A DNA stretch of 64,000 nucleotides from Halorubrum ruber (GTDB taxonomy: Archaea > Halobacteriota > Halobacteria > Halobacteriales > Haloferacaceae), in contig NZ_CP073695.1 of NCBI RefSeq assembly GCF_018228765.1, forward strand, positions 1,302,001 through 1,366,000, read 5' to 3'. The translations under genes were made by a program, and so were the position numbers. Shown piece after piece: positions 1-8,803 of the stretch. The notes under the pieces were generated by a model. That model did no database searches and was not told the origin of the DNA. It saw nothing but the letters and a program-made list of their open reading frames with translations. Every line of letters starts with the position of its first letter. The stretch's first letter is position 1.

Positions 1-4
1 TCGC

Positions 5-901
5 ATGAAAGTGTTGGTAGCCGGGGGGACCGGGTTCATCGGGTCGTACCTCTGTCGCGCGCTCGCCGACGATGGGCACGCGGTGACCGCGCTCTCCCGC
101 TCGCCCGAGGAGACGCCGGACGGCGTGACGGGCGTCACCGGCGACGTGACCGACTACGACTCCATCGCGTCGGCCGTCGACGGCCACGACGCGGTCGTGA
201 ATCTGGTCGCGCTCTCGCCGCTGTTCGAACCGGACGGCGGTAACCGGATGCACGACCGGATCCACCGCGGCGGGACCGAGAACCTCGTCCGCGCGGCAGA
301 GGACGGCGGGGTCGACGGCTTCGTCCAGCTGAGCGCGCTCGGCGCGGACCCGAAGGGCGACACCGCCTACATCCGCGCGAAGGGCGAGGCCGAGGAGATC
401 GTCCGCGAGAGCGGCCTCGACTGGACGATCTTCCGCCCGTCGGTCGTCTTCGGCGAGGGCGGCGAGTTCGTCTCGTTCACCAAGCGGCTGAAGGGGATGT
501 TCGCGCCGGGCGTGCCGCTGTACCCGCTTCCCGGCGGCGGGAAGACGCGGTTCCAACCGATCCACGTCGAGGACCTCGTGCCGATGATCGCCGCCGCGGT
601 GACCGACGACGAGCACGTCGGCGAGACCTACGAGGTCGGCGGCCCGGAGGTGCTCACGCTCCGGCAGGTAACGGACCTCGTCTACGAGGCGGAAAAGAAG
701 GGCGTCACCATCGTCCCGCTGCCGATGCCGCTCGCGAAGATCGGCCTCTCGGTCCTCGGCGCGGTGCCCGGGTTCCCGATGGGCGCGGACCAGTACCGCT
801 CGCTGAAGTTCGACAACACGACCGCCGACAACGACGTCGGCGCGTTTGGCGTCGACCCGGCCGAACTGACGACGCTCGGCGAGCACCTCGGGATCCGATG
901 A
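5..901 (+). CDS. NAD(P)-binding epimerase-like protein (NDUFA9/complex I 39-kDa type)
   Basis: A 298-aa Rossmann-fold protein of the extended/atypical SDR group. The N-terminus carries the dinucleotide-binding motif GGTGFIGSYL (residues 7-16), and the central part FVQLSALGAD ... YIRAKGEAE resembles the NDUFA9-like / NAD-dependent epimerase group common in haloarchaea. It is probably a soluble oxidoreductase or isomerase with bound NADPH; the substrate cannot be read from the sequence. The ATG lies at the very left edge, so its promoter is outside the window. The gene stands alone: the next gene, cetZ, has its own promoter. A flavin reductase-like role is possible. Confidence 0.85.
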   Translation: MKVLVAGGTGFIGSYLCRALADDGHAVTALSRSPEETPDGVTGVTGDVTDYDSIASAVDGHDAVVNLVALSPLFEPDGGNRMHDRIHRGGTENLVRAAEDGGVDGFVQLSALGADPKGDTAYIRAKGEAEEIVRESGLDWTIFRPSVVFGEGGEFVSFTKRLKGMFAPGVPLYPLPGGGKTRFQPIHVEDLVPMIAAAVTDDEHVGETYEVGGPEVLTLRQVTDLVYEAEKKGVTIVPLPMPLAKIGLSVLGAVPGFPMGADQYRSLKFDNTTADNDVGAFGVDPAELTTLGEHLGIR

Positions 902-974
902 CTGAGACACCGATCACCGGCGACTCGAACGTGTCAGCTGTCCTAATCTCAACGCTGGTAACCGCAACCGAAGG

Positions 975-1019
975 CTTATATACGAGATCACGTTCTGTTC
1001 AGTTCAAACGCGGAGGGAG
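975..1019 (+). promoter_or_regulatory. cetZ promoter and ribosome binding site
   Basis: A TATA box (CTTATATA, 975-982) lies about 47 nt before the cetZ ATG, so the transcript should start near 1004 with a leader of about 22 nt. Unlike most promoters here, the leader holds a good Shine-Dalgarno sequence (GGAGGGAG, 1012-1019), seven bases before the ATG. Confidence 0.7.
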
Positions 1020-1025
1020 CACACG

Positions 1026-2204
1026 ATGAAACTCGCAATGATCGGATTCGGACAGGCGGGGGGTAAAGTCGTCGACAAGTTCTTGGAGTACGATAAGCGG
1101 ACGGGCTCCGAGATCGTTCGGGCCGCAGCGGCCGTCAACACGGCGAAGGCGGACCTGATGGGGCTCGAACACATCTCCGAGGACCAGCGCGTCCTCATCG
1201 GCCAGTCGCGCGTGAAGGGCCACGGCGTCGGCGCGGACAACGAGCTGGGCGCGGAGATCGCCGAGGAGGACATCGACGAGGTTCAGGGGGCGATCGACTC
1301 GATCCCGGTCCACGAGGTCGACGCCTTCCTCGTCGTCGCCGGGCTCGGCGGCGGGACGGGCTCCGGCGGCGCGCCGGTGCTCGCGAAACACCTCAAGCGG
1401 ATCTACACCGAGCCCGTCTACGGGCTCGGGATCCTGCCGGGCAGCGACGAGGGGGGTATCTACACCCTCAACGCGGCCCGCTCGTTCCAGACGTTCGTCC
1501 GCGAGGTGGACAACCTGATGGTGTTCGACAACGACGCCTGGCGGAAGACGGGCGAGTCCGTTCAGGGCGGCTACGAGGAGATCAACGAGGAGATCGTCCG
1601 GCGGTTCGGCATCCTCTTCGGCGCCGGCGAGATCCAGCAGGGCCAGGAGGTCGCCGAGAGCGTCGTCGACTCCTCGGAGATCATCAACACGCTCTCCGGC
1701 GGCGGCGTCTCCACGGTCGGCTACGCGGAGGAGGAGGTCGAGGAGCGCTCCTCGGGCGGCCTGCTCTCGCGGCTGCGCGACGACGGCGACGACGAGGAGC
1801 TCGACAGCGCCCACACGACGAACCGGATCACCAGCCTCGTGCGCAAGGCGGCGCTCGGCCGCCTCACGCTCCCCTGCGAGATCGAGGGCGCGGAGCGCGC
1901 CCTCCTCGTGCTCGCCGGCCCGCCGGAGTACCTCAACCGGAAAGGTATCGAGCGCGGGCGGAAGTGGCTCGAAGAGCAGACCGGCTCGATGGAGGTCCGC
2001 GGCGGGGACTACCCGTACCGCGGCGCCGGCTTCGTCGCGACCGTCATCCTGCTCGCGGGCGTCACGAACGTCCCGCGGATCAAGGAGCTCCAGCAGGTCG
2101 CCATCGAGGCGCAGGACAACCTCGACGAGATCCGCGAGGAGAGCGATGAGAACTTAGACGAGCTCGTCAGCGACGACAGCGACGAGCTGGAATCCCTGTT
2201 CTAG
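1026..2204 (+). CDS. cetZ: CetZ tubulin-like cytoskeletal GTPase
   Basis: A 392-aa member of the archaeal CetZ family of the tubulin/FtsZ superfamily, which controls cell shape, and motility in Haloferax. The GTP-binding tubulin signature GGGTGSG is at residues 108-114, preceded by the N-terminal MIGFGQAGGK loop. The sequence matches the CetZ1 type closely as I remember it. The C-terminus ends in a long acidic tail (LDEIREESDENLDELVSDDSDELESLF, given here only to show its composition in two parts: LDEIREESDENLDEL and VSDDSDELESLF). It is monocistronic with its own TATA box and SD; cofC follows 18 bp downstream and could be read through. Which CetZ paralogue it is needs a tree, but family membership is clear. 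Confidence 0.93.
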   Translation: MKLAMIGFGQAGGKVVDKFLEYDKRTGSEIVRAAAAVNTAKADLMGLEHISEDQRVLIGQSRVKGHGVGADNELGAEIAEEDIDEVQGAIDSIPVHEVDAFLVVAGLGGGTGSGGAPVLAKHLKRIYTEPVYGLGILPGSDEGGIYTLNAARSFQTFVREVDNLMVFDNDAWRKTGESVQGGYEEINEEIVRRFGILFGAGEIQQGQEVAESVVDSSEIINTLSGGGVSTVGYAEEEVEERSSGGLLSRLRDDGDDEELDSAHTTNRITSLVRKAALGRLTLPCEIEGAERALLVLAGPPEYLNRKGIERGRKWLEEQTGSMEVRGGDYPYRGAGFVATVILLAGVTNVPRIKELQQVAIEAQDNLDEIREESDENLDELVSDDSDELESLF

Positions 2205-2222
2205 GGCCCGCCGTCTGCCGCG

Positions 2223-2867
2223 ATGGAGGTCATCGTCCCCTTTTCGACCGACCGCCCGAAGTCTCGACTCTCGGACGTCCTCTCGCCAGACGAGCGGGCG
2301 GCGTTCGCGCGGGCGATGCTCGACGACGTACTCGACGCGGTCAAGGGGGCCGGCGGCGAGCCGCGCGTCCTCGCCACCGACACGGTCGACGTCGACGCGC
2401 CCGTCACCGTCGACGACCGGCCGCTGACGGACGCGGTGAACGCGGCGCTGGACGCGCGGCTGGGAACGGAAGAACGCGATAGATCGCCCGAGTCGGTCGC
2501 CGTCGTGATGGCGGACCTCGCGCTCGCGACCCCGGCCGCGCTCGACCGACTCTTCGCGGCCGGACACGACGCTGACGTCGCGATGGCCCCCGGGCGCGGC
2601 GGCGGCACGAACGCGTTCGTCGCCTCGCACCCCGAGTTCCGGGTGGACTACCACGGCGCGTCGTACCTCGATCACCGCGGGATCGCGGCCGAGGTCGGCG
2701 CGGACTTCGTCGCGGTCGACTCCCACCGACTCGGCACCGACGTCGACGAGCCGGCGGATCTCGCGGAGGTGCTGATCCACGGCGAAGGGAGGGCGGGGAC
2801 GTGGCTCCGCGAGGCCGGCTTCGCGCTCGACGCGTCCGGGGGTCGCGTGGCGGCGGTTCGAGACTGA
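2223..2867 (+). CDS. cofC: 2-phospho-L-lactate guanylyltransferase
   Basis: A 214-aa CofC, which activates 2-phospho-L-lactate with GTP to make lactyl-2-diphospho-5'-guanosine for coenzyme F420. The N-terminal nucleotidyltransferase motif is [20 protein letters not shown] (residues 4-23), and the central [11 protein letters not shown] and GRGGGTNAF motifs are typical of the MobA-like CofC fold. It starts 18 bp after cetZ. cofG lies 640 bp downstream, so two F420 genes are neighbours separated by one convergent lipoprotein gene. Confidence 0.92.
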   Translation: MEVIVPFSTDRPKSRLSDVLSPDERAAFARAMLDDVLDAVKGAGGEPRVLATDTVDVDAPVTVDDRPLTDAVNAALDARLGTEERDRSPESVAVVMADLALATPAALDRLFAAGHDADVAMAPGRGGGTNAFVASHPEFRVDYHGASYLDHRGIAAEVGADFVAVDSHRLGTDVDEPADLAEVLIHGEGRAGTWLREAGFALDASGGRVAAVRD

Positions 2868-2931
2868 GCCGCCGTCGAACCGTGCCGGGAACGCGTCCGT
2901 CCCGTCCGCGGTCAGTGACGCGACAGTGAGG

Positions 2932-3327
2932 TCACCGCTGAGTTAGCTCGCCCGTTTCTTGGATGTCGAAGGCGAGGTTCTCCGTCTCGTCCCCCGACGG
3001 GATGAAGTGAACGTGGTCCTCGTCGGTCAGTTTCGAGTTCCCCTCGTACGCGTAATAGCGGACAAGATACCGTCCCGCGTCGACGACTCCCTCGGCCGTC
3101 GCCTCCCCGTCGGGTTCGACGTCGAACGACGAACTGAACGCTCTCGCCGCCGCCTCCGTCGCGCCGTCGTCGCGATAGAACTCCACCTCGACGGTGTAGG
3201 GAGCGTCCGTCTGGTTAAACAGGGTCACGTCGACTCGAGCGCCGCGGGATCGGAGCCGCGAACAGCCGGCGAGGGCGCCGGCCGCGGCGACACTGGCCGC
3301 CCGGAGCGCGGATCGTCGGGAGGGCAT
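2932..3327 (-). CDS. Tat-exported lipoprotein of unknown function
   Basis: A 131-aa protein starting MPSRRSALRAASVAAAGALA, with a twin-arginine motif and a lipobox ending AGC around residue 22. It is therefore probably exported by the Tat pathway and anchored as a lipoprotein. The mature part has an Ig-like or beta-sandwich look (VDVTLFNQTDAPYTVEVEFYR), common among haloarchaeal surface lipoproteins. The reading frame stays open further upstream, but the signal peptide fixes the start at 3327. It is convergent with cofC and divergent from cofG. No function can be assigned. Confidence 0.75.
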   Translation of the reverse strand: MPSRRSALRAASVAAAGALAGCSRLRSRGARVDVTLFNQTDAPYTVEVEFYRDDGATEAAARAFSSSFDVEPDGEATAEGVVDAGRYLVRYYAYEGNSKLTDEDHVHFIPSGDETENLAFDIQETGELTQR

Positions 3328-3510
3328 GGCTTCATCGTCGAGACGCGCGGGGCATCGGCTTTTCGGCTCGCTTCCGAACCGAACCGCACGCGTCCCGTCT
3401 CGCGCGGCGTCCGGCCCGGCCGCCCGACCGTGCCGGCCGGCCGCGACGTAACCGGATCCGGTGTCGACGAGGGATCCGCAACCGCGATTCTTTTTAAACG
3501 CCGACCGCGA

Positions 3511-4683
3511 GTGACGGCCGTGTTCGCCGGGGCCGACGAGTACGATATCGACGTCGCGGTCGACGAGCGGGCGGTCGAGCGACTGCTCTCGGTCCGCCCG
3601 GCCGACGTCGACGCCGCCGACCGGCTCACCTTCGCGCGCAACGTCTTCATCCCGCTGACGACCGCGTGCCGGTACACCTGTACGTACTGCACCTACTACG
3701 ACGTCCCCGGCGAGGCGTCGCTGCTCTCGCCCGAGGAGGTGCGCGAGCAGTGCCGCGTCGGCGCCGACGCGGGCTGTACGGAGGCGCTGTTCACCTTCGG
3801 CGACGAGCCCGACGACCGGTACACCGAGGTCCACGAGACGCTCGCCGAGTGGGGGTTCGACTCGATCCACGAGTACCTCTACCGGGCCTGCGAGATCGCC
3901 TTAGAGGAGGGGTTACTCCCGCACTCGAATCCCGGTGACCTGACCGAGGCGCAGTTCGCCGACCTCCGCGAGGTGAACGCGTCGATGGGCGTCATGCTGG
4001 AGACGACCGCCGACGTCGACGCGCACTCCGGCGGGCGGCGGAAGACGCCCGGCCAGCGGCTCAACACGATCCGCGCTGCGGGTCGACAGGGCGTCCCGTT
4101 CACGACCGGAATTCTGGTCGGGATCGGCGAGGACTGGCGGGACCGGGCCGAGAGCCTGCTCGCGATCCGGGCGCTCCACGAGCGCCACGGCCACGTTCAG
4201 GAGGTGATCGTCCAGAACGTCGTCCCCAACGAGCGCTCCGACTTCCCGAAGCCGGACCTCGCGACGATGCGCCGGGCCGTCTCGATGGCCCGCGCGGCGC
4301 TCCCACCCGAGGTGTCGGTCCAGGTCCCGCCGAACCTCTCGCCGGCGGCGGATCTCGTCGACTGCGGGATCGACGACCTCGGGGGCGTCTCGCCGGTGAC
4401 GGACGACTACATCAACCCCGCCTACGAGTGGCCGGACCTCCGCGAACTCGAGGCGGTGGCGGACGCGGGGGGCGTCCCGCTGCGCGAACGCCTCCCGACG
4501 TACGCGCGGTTCCTCTCGGACGAGATCCGGCCCGCGGGCGTCGAGCCCGCCCCCGAACCCGACGGTCGCGAGGCGTGGATCCCCCCGGCAGTCCGGGAAC
4601 GGATCGCAGCGGACGACGTCCACGGCCGGCGGCTGCGCGCGGTCGCGCGCGGCGACGGGCCGCTCGCGGTTCGGAGCGACTGA
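3511..4683 (+). CDS. cofG: 7,8-didemethyl-8-hydroxy-5-deazariboflavin synthase subunit CofG
   Basis: A 390-aa radical SAM enzyme of F420 biosynthesis (CofG half of FO synthase). The [4Fe-4S] motif is CRYTCTYC, following FIPLTTA. The C-terminal part (VVPNERSDFP, NLSPAADLVDCGIDDLGGVSPVTDDYINP) is the FO-synthase pattern. The frame is open far upstream, but a TATA-like TTTTTAAA (3491-3498) sets a start at GTG 3511 or GTG 3520 (MFAGADEYDID). A leaderless start at 3520 fits the spacing best; 3511 is kept as the longer option. Confidence 0.92.
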   Translation: MTAVFAGADEYDIDVAVDERAVERLLSVRPADVDAADRLTFARNVFIPLTTACRYTCTYCTYYDVPGEASLLSPEEVREQCRVGADAGCTEALFTFGDEPDDRYTEVHETLAEWGFDSIHEYLYRACEIALEEGLLPHSNPGDLTEAQFADLREVNASMGVMLETTADVDAHSGGRRKTPGQRLNTIRAAGRQGVPFTTGILVGIGEDWRDRAESLLAIRALHERHGHVQEVIVQNVVPNERSDFPKPDLATMRRAVSMARAALPPEVSVQVPPNLSPAADLVDCGIDDLGGVSPVTDDYINPAYEWPDLRELEAVADAGGVPLRERLPTYARFLSDEIRPAGVEPAPEPDGREAWIPPAVRERIAADDVHGRRLRAVARGDGPLAVRSD

Positions 4684-4752
4684 GGCCTCGCGGTCCATCG
4701 CGTCGTAGCCGCCCGTCACACCGGACGTAAACAACCGCGCTGCCAGTAGCTT

Positions 4753-4760
4753 CTTTATAT
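4753..4760 (+). promoter_or_regulatory. TATA box of the mscS-like gene
   Basis: TTTATATA is centred 26 bp upstream of the ATG at 4782. This is the spacing expected for a leaderless haloarchaeal transcript that starts at the initiation codon. Confidence 0.65.
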
Positions 4761-4781
4761 AGTCGCGTCAATGAGTGGACG

Positions 4782-5642
4782 ATGTACCCATTACAGCTCG
4801 ACGCGATCACGAACGCGGTCGACGTGGCGGCGATCGCGACGACGGCGCTCCGGTTCGTCGCCGGCTTCCTCGCCGTGTTGCTCCTCGGAAAGCTCGCCTT
4901 GGTTCCGGGTTTCAGACGGGTCGCCAGATCGCGCGGGTTCGACGAGGCGGTGGTGAGCCTCGGGACGAACGTCCTCAACGCCGTCGTCTGGGTGGCCGCG
5001 ATCGCGATCGGCTTCGCCGTGGCCGGCTACGGGAGCTTCCTCTCGGCGTTCGCGGTGTTCGGCGGCGCCATCGCGCTCGCGGTCGGCTTCGCCGCGCAGG
5101 ACCTCCTCGGGAACTTCGTCGCCGGCGTGTTCATCCTCAAGGACAAGCCGTTCGAGGTCGGCGACTGGATCGAGTGGAACGGCAACGCCGGCCGCGTCGA
5201 GGAGATCGACCTCCGCGTCTCGCGGGTCCGGACGTTCGACAACGAGCTGGTGACGGTGCCGAACGGGGACCTCGCGAACAACGCGGTCACCAACCCCGTC
5301 GCCTACGACACGCTCCGACAGAAGTTCGTCTTCGGGATCGGCTACGACGACGACATCGAGACGGCGACCGACATCATCGTCGAGAGGGCCGAGGCCCACG
5401 AGGAGATCCTCGACGACCCGGGCGTCTCGGTCCGGCTCGTCGAGCTCGGCGACTCCGCCGTCGGGCTCCAGTCGCGCTGGTGGATCGCGGACCCCGACCG
5501 CGGCGACTTCGTCCGCGTGCGCTCCGAGTACGTCACCGCGGTGAAGGAGGCGTTCGACGCCGCCGGCATCGACATGCCGTACGTCCACCGGCAGCTCACC
5601 GGCAGCGTCGAAGTGATCGAAGAGGTCGCCGCCGACGAGTAA
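4782..5642 (+). CDS. Small-conductance mechanosensitive channel (MscS family)
   Basis: A 286-aa inner-membrane channel that releases solutes on hypo-osmotic shock. Three hydrophobic helices occupy about residues 20-115; the pore helix is rich in Ala and Gly (FAVFGGAIALAVGFAAQDLLGNFVAG). It is followed by the conserved beta domain (KPFEVGDWIEWNGNAGRVEEIDLRVSRVRTFDNELVTVPNG; written in pieces: KPFEVGDWIEW, GRVEEIDLR, RTFDNELVTVPNG). The length is normal for a minimal MscS. It starts just upstream of, and convergent with, the broken MATE gene. Confidence 0.92.
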   Translation: MYPLQLDAITNAVDVAAIATTALRFVAGFLAVLLLGKLALVPGFRRVARSRGFDEAVVSLGTNVLNAVVWVAAIAIGFAVAGYGSFLSAFAVFGGAIALAVGFAAQDLLGNFVAGVFILKDKPFEVGDWIEWNGNAGRVEEIDLRVSRVRTFDNELVTVPNGDLANNAVTNPVAYDTLRQKFVFGIGYDDDIETATDIIVERAEAHEEILDDPGVSVRLVELGDSAVGLQSRWWIADPDRGDFVRVRSEYVTAVKEAFDAAGIDMPYVHRQLTGSVEVIEEVAADE

Positions 5643-5660
5643 CGCGCTCGCCGCTCCCCT

Positions 5661-7111
5661 TCACCCGACCTCTTCTTCCGCGTCGCCCGCGTCGGGCCGA
5701 TACTGCCGGCTGACCGCCTGCCACCGGTTCGAGCGGAACCGGTAGCCGTTGAGTCCGGCCGGCACGAGTTTCTCCGCCACCAGCGCCGCGTAGAGGCCGC
5801 CGACGCCGAGCGGCGTGACGAGGCCGACGAGCGCGACCGGGAGCGCGAACGCGTACAGCCCGATCATCGACGCCACGAAGGGCCACCGCGTGTCGCCCGC
5901 GCCGCGCAGCGACCCCGTGACCGAGCCGTCGATCCCGAGCGGCACCGCCGAGATCGCGGCCGCGACGACGAACGCCGCGGTGGCGCTCACCGCGGCCGGG
6001 TCGTCGACGAAGACGCCCGCGATCGGCGTGGCGGCGGCGATCACCGCGGCCGACGCGAGGACGTAGACGACCGCCGACAAGGCGATCACGTCGCGGCCGT
6101 ACGCGGTCGCGAGCGACTCCTCGCCCGCGCCGAGCCGCTGGCCGACGAGCGTGCTCGCGGCGATAGAGAAGCCCCAGCTGAAGCTGCCGAGCAGGGCCCG
6201 CACCCGGCGGCCGACCTCGAGGGCGGCGACCGTCGCGGAGCCGAACGACGACGCGGCCCACAGGAGCGGGAACACCACGACCCCCTCGGCCACTCGCCGC
6301 GCGATCAGCGGCGCGGAGACCCGGAGCAGCTGTCGGGTCAGCCCGGCGTCGAACCACGGCCCGGAGACCTCGACCGGGACGGGCGAGGCGCCGCGGCCGA
6401 AGTACGACCGGCCGGACATCCCCACGCGAGGACGAGCCCGACCGCGGCGATGGAGACGGCGGTGCCGAGGCCGGCGCCGAACACGCCCAGCCCGGCGCCG
6501 AGGACGAGCCAGACCGTGAGAACGACGTTCAACAGCGCGCCGCCGGCGCGCGCGACCATCGGGGTGCGGGTGTCCCCGACGCCGGCGTACGTCCGGCTGG
6601 CGATCATGTTGAAGAATTCGAAGGCGAGCGCGGGCGCCGTGACGGCGAGGTAGGTGGTCCCCGCGGACAGCGCCGCGCCGTCGCCGCCGACGAGGGCGAC
6701 CAGCCGCTCCGCGCCGAGGACATAGCCGGCGACGATCGGCACGACGAGCAGCGCGGCCACGATCAGCGACTGCTTGACGACGAGCCCCGCCCGCCCGCGC
6801 TCGTCGCCGCCGTAGTTCTGCGAGACCAGCGAGACGGTGCCGCCGGCGAGCCCGATGGAGACGAACTTCGCGAGCTGCCAGAACGCGAAGGCGTAGCCGA
6901 GCCCAGCGACCGCGGAGACGCCGAGCGCGTACCCGATCACCGCGAGGTCGACGGTGTTCTTCGACATGATCGCGAACCCCGTCACGATCCGCGGCCACGC
7001 GAGCCCCATCGTCTCGTCGAGCCGCGACCGGTCGATGACGCCGGCCCGGTCGAGCGCGCCCGCGACCGCCTCGCCGACGCGCGCGGCGCCGTTCCGGAGC
7101 CGGGATAGCAT
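5661..7111 (-). pseudogene. MATE family multidrug/Na+ antiporter, interrupted by a -1 frameshift
   Basis: The N-terminal half is read in one frame from ATG 7111 (MLSRLRNGAARVGEAVAG) through to VGLVLAWG. The C-terminal half continues in another frame from MSGRSYFGRGASPVPV to the stop at 5661. Joined, they give a 483-aa protein with about 12 transmembrane segments and MATE features (FWQLAKFVSIGLAGGTVSLVSQNYGG; second half GFSIAASTLVGQRLGAG). The break lies at a C4 run at 6420-6423 (G4 on the coding strand); one more G would restore AWGMSGRSYF. The gene is otherwise intact with no other stops, so it is either a very recent pseudogene or a sequencing error. Confidence 0.85.
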
Positions 7112-7224
7112 TGGACCGCGGTACGGACCGGGCGGGCTTGTGTCTGTCCGTCCCACCCGCGTCCCCGAGCTCGCCCGTCCGCGGAGCGCAACCGTTTTCA
7201 CCTGACTATCCGCTTGTACCACGC

Positions 7225-7857
7225 ATGAATATCAGCGGGTGGCAGACGTATCTCGTCACGGCGACGAGCCGCTCCGCGGGGCGCACGACTCCCGAGGTGG
7301 TCGCGGCCGCGCTCGACGGCGGCGTCGACGTCGTCCAGCTCCGCGACAAGGCGACGAGCGCGCGGGAGCGCTACGAAACCGGGCTCCGCGTCCGCGAGCT
7401 GACCACCGAGGCCGGGGTGCCGCTGATCGTCAACGATCGGATCGACCTCGCGAGCGCGGTCGACGCCGACGGCGTCCACCTCGGCCAGTCGGACCTCCCG
7501 GTCGCGGTCGCCCGCGAACAGCTGGGCGAGGACGCCGTCGTCGGCGTCTCGGCCTCGACGGTCGAGCAGGCCGAGTCGGCCGAGGCCGCCGGCGCGGACT
7601 ACCTCGGCGTCGGCGCCGTCTACGGCACCGACTCGAAGGACGTCTCCGGCGACCGCGACGGGATCGGCGTCGAGCGGATCGCCGCGGTCGCCGACGCGGT
7701 TGACCTCCCGGTGATCGGTATCGGCGGGATCGACGCGAGCAACGCGGCGCCGGTGGTCGAAGCGGGCGCGACCGGCGTGGCCGCGCTGTCGGCGATCACG
7801 GCCGCCGAGGACCCGGAGGTGGCGACCGCAGCGTTGCGGAAGGCGGTGACGGAGTGA
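7225..7857 (+). CDS. thiE: Thiamine-phosphate synthase
   Basis: A 210-aa TIM-barrel enzyme that joins HMP-PP and the thiazole phosphate to make thiamine monophosphate. Family motifs are VQLRDK (about residue 33), LIVNDRIDLA, ADGVHLGQSDLP, and the phosphate-binding IGIGGIDASNAAPV near the C-terminus. MNISGWQTYLVTA is taken as the start because the family begins here; an in-frame extension upstream has no family similarity. The partner kinase ThiL is encoded at 40.8-41.8 kb. Confidence 0.93.
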   Translation: MNISGWQTYLVTATSRSAGRTTPEVVAAALDGGVDVVQLRDKATSARERYETGLRVRELTTEAGVPLIVNDRIDLASAVDADGVHLGQSDLPVAVAREQLGEDAVVGVSASTVEQAESAEAAGADYLGVGAVYGTDSKDVSGDRDGIGVERIAAVADAVDLPVIGIGGIDASNAAPVVEAGATGVAALSAITAAEDPEVATAALRKAVTE

Positions 7858-7891
7858 GGCGAACGCGGCCGGGCCGACGCCTCCGACCCGG

Positions 7892-8743
7892 TCACCAGTC
7901 GCGCTCGTACTCGGGGTCGAACAGCCGGGCAGACATGGGCGCCGGGTCGCCCTCGGTGAGGTTGTACTCCGAGAAGTCGGTGACGCCCGCCTCGCGGAGC
8001 AGGGCCTCGTCGTAGAAGCTGTTCCCCGTACACTCCGCCGGGTCGCGCGCGAGGATCTCGAGGACCGCGTCGGAGACGATTTCCGGGCTTCGCCAGTCGT
8101 CCTCGGTGCCGAGCCCGAAGTAGCGCGTCGCGCGGGTGTCGATGGTCGTCACCGGCCAGAACGTGTTACAGCCGACGTCGTCGCCCGCCAGTTCCTCGGC
8201 GAGCGAGAGCGTGACGAACGACATCCCGAGTTTCGACCACGCGTACGGCGCCTTGCCCGGCGAGCGGTCGGTCGTGACCGGCGGCGCGTTCGTCAGCAGC
8301 CACGCGCCGTCGAGCCCCGCGAGGTGGTCGGCGAACGCGTGCGCGACGAGGTGGGTCCCGCGGACGTTCACGTCGGTGAGGAGGTCGAACCGGTCCGCCG
8401 GGAGGTCGGCGACGTTCGCCAGCTGGATCGCGCTCGCGTTGTTGATGACGATGTCCACCTCGCCGAAGTGATCGATCGACTCCTCGACGACGGCCTCGAC
8501 GCGGTCCTCGTCGCGGAGATTCAGTTCGAGCGCGAGCGCCTCCGGCCCGCGCTCGCGCACCTCGCGGGCCGTCTGTTCGATCGACCCCGCCAGCTCGGAG
8601 TCGTCGTCGTCCGTCGTCTTTCCCGTCGAGACGATATTACACCCGTGGTCGGCGAGCGCGAGCGCGATCTGCTTGCCGATGCCGCGAGTCGTTCCGGTGA
8701 TGAACGCCGTCGAGCCCGAGAGGTCGGGGTCCGCGAGTGGCAT
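7892..8743 (-). CDS. SDR family oxidoreductase (HSDL2-like)
   Basis: A 283-aa short-chain dehydrogenase. The cofactor motif TGTTRGIGKQ is near residue 15, NNAS near residue 90, and the catalytic YAWSK motif in the middle. The middle and C-terminal parts (WLLTNAPPVTTDRSPGKAPYAWSKLGMS, split: WLLTNAPP, APYAWSKLGMS; STFWPVTTIDT-like NTFWPVTTIDT) resemble the peroxisomal HSDL2-type SDRs. The substrate is probably a hydroxyacyl compound. The ATG at 8743 lies about 26 nt from a TATA-like GAATTATCC, and the structured repeat element copy A begins just upstream. Confidence 0.85.
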   Translation of the reverse strand: MPLADPDLSGSTAFITGTTRGIGKQIALALADHGCNIVSTGKTTDDDDSELAGSIEQTAREVRERGPEALALELNLRDEDRVEAVVEESIDHFGEVDIVINNASAIQLANVADLPADRFDLLTDVNVRGTHLVAHAFADHLAGLDGAWLLTNAPPVTTDRSPGKAPYAWSKLGMSFVTLSLAEELAGDDVGCNTFWPVTTIDTRATRYFGLGTEDDWRSPEIVSDAVLEILARDPAECTGNSFYDEALLREAGVTDFSEYNLTEGDPAPMSARLFDPEYERDW

Positions 8744-8803
8744 ACCCCACCTTCGACCGACCGCGGGATAATTCTCGGTGGTTGAGCGCGGAATCGACGA
8801 GAC

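Noticed and set aside
2959-3510. A 574-codon version of CofG starting at 2959.
   Set aside because: The extra N-terminus overlaps the antisense Tat lipoprotein gene, has no similarity to CofG, and lies upstream of the TATA box near 3495.
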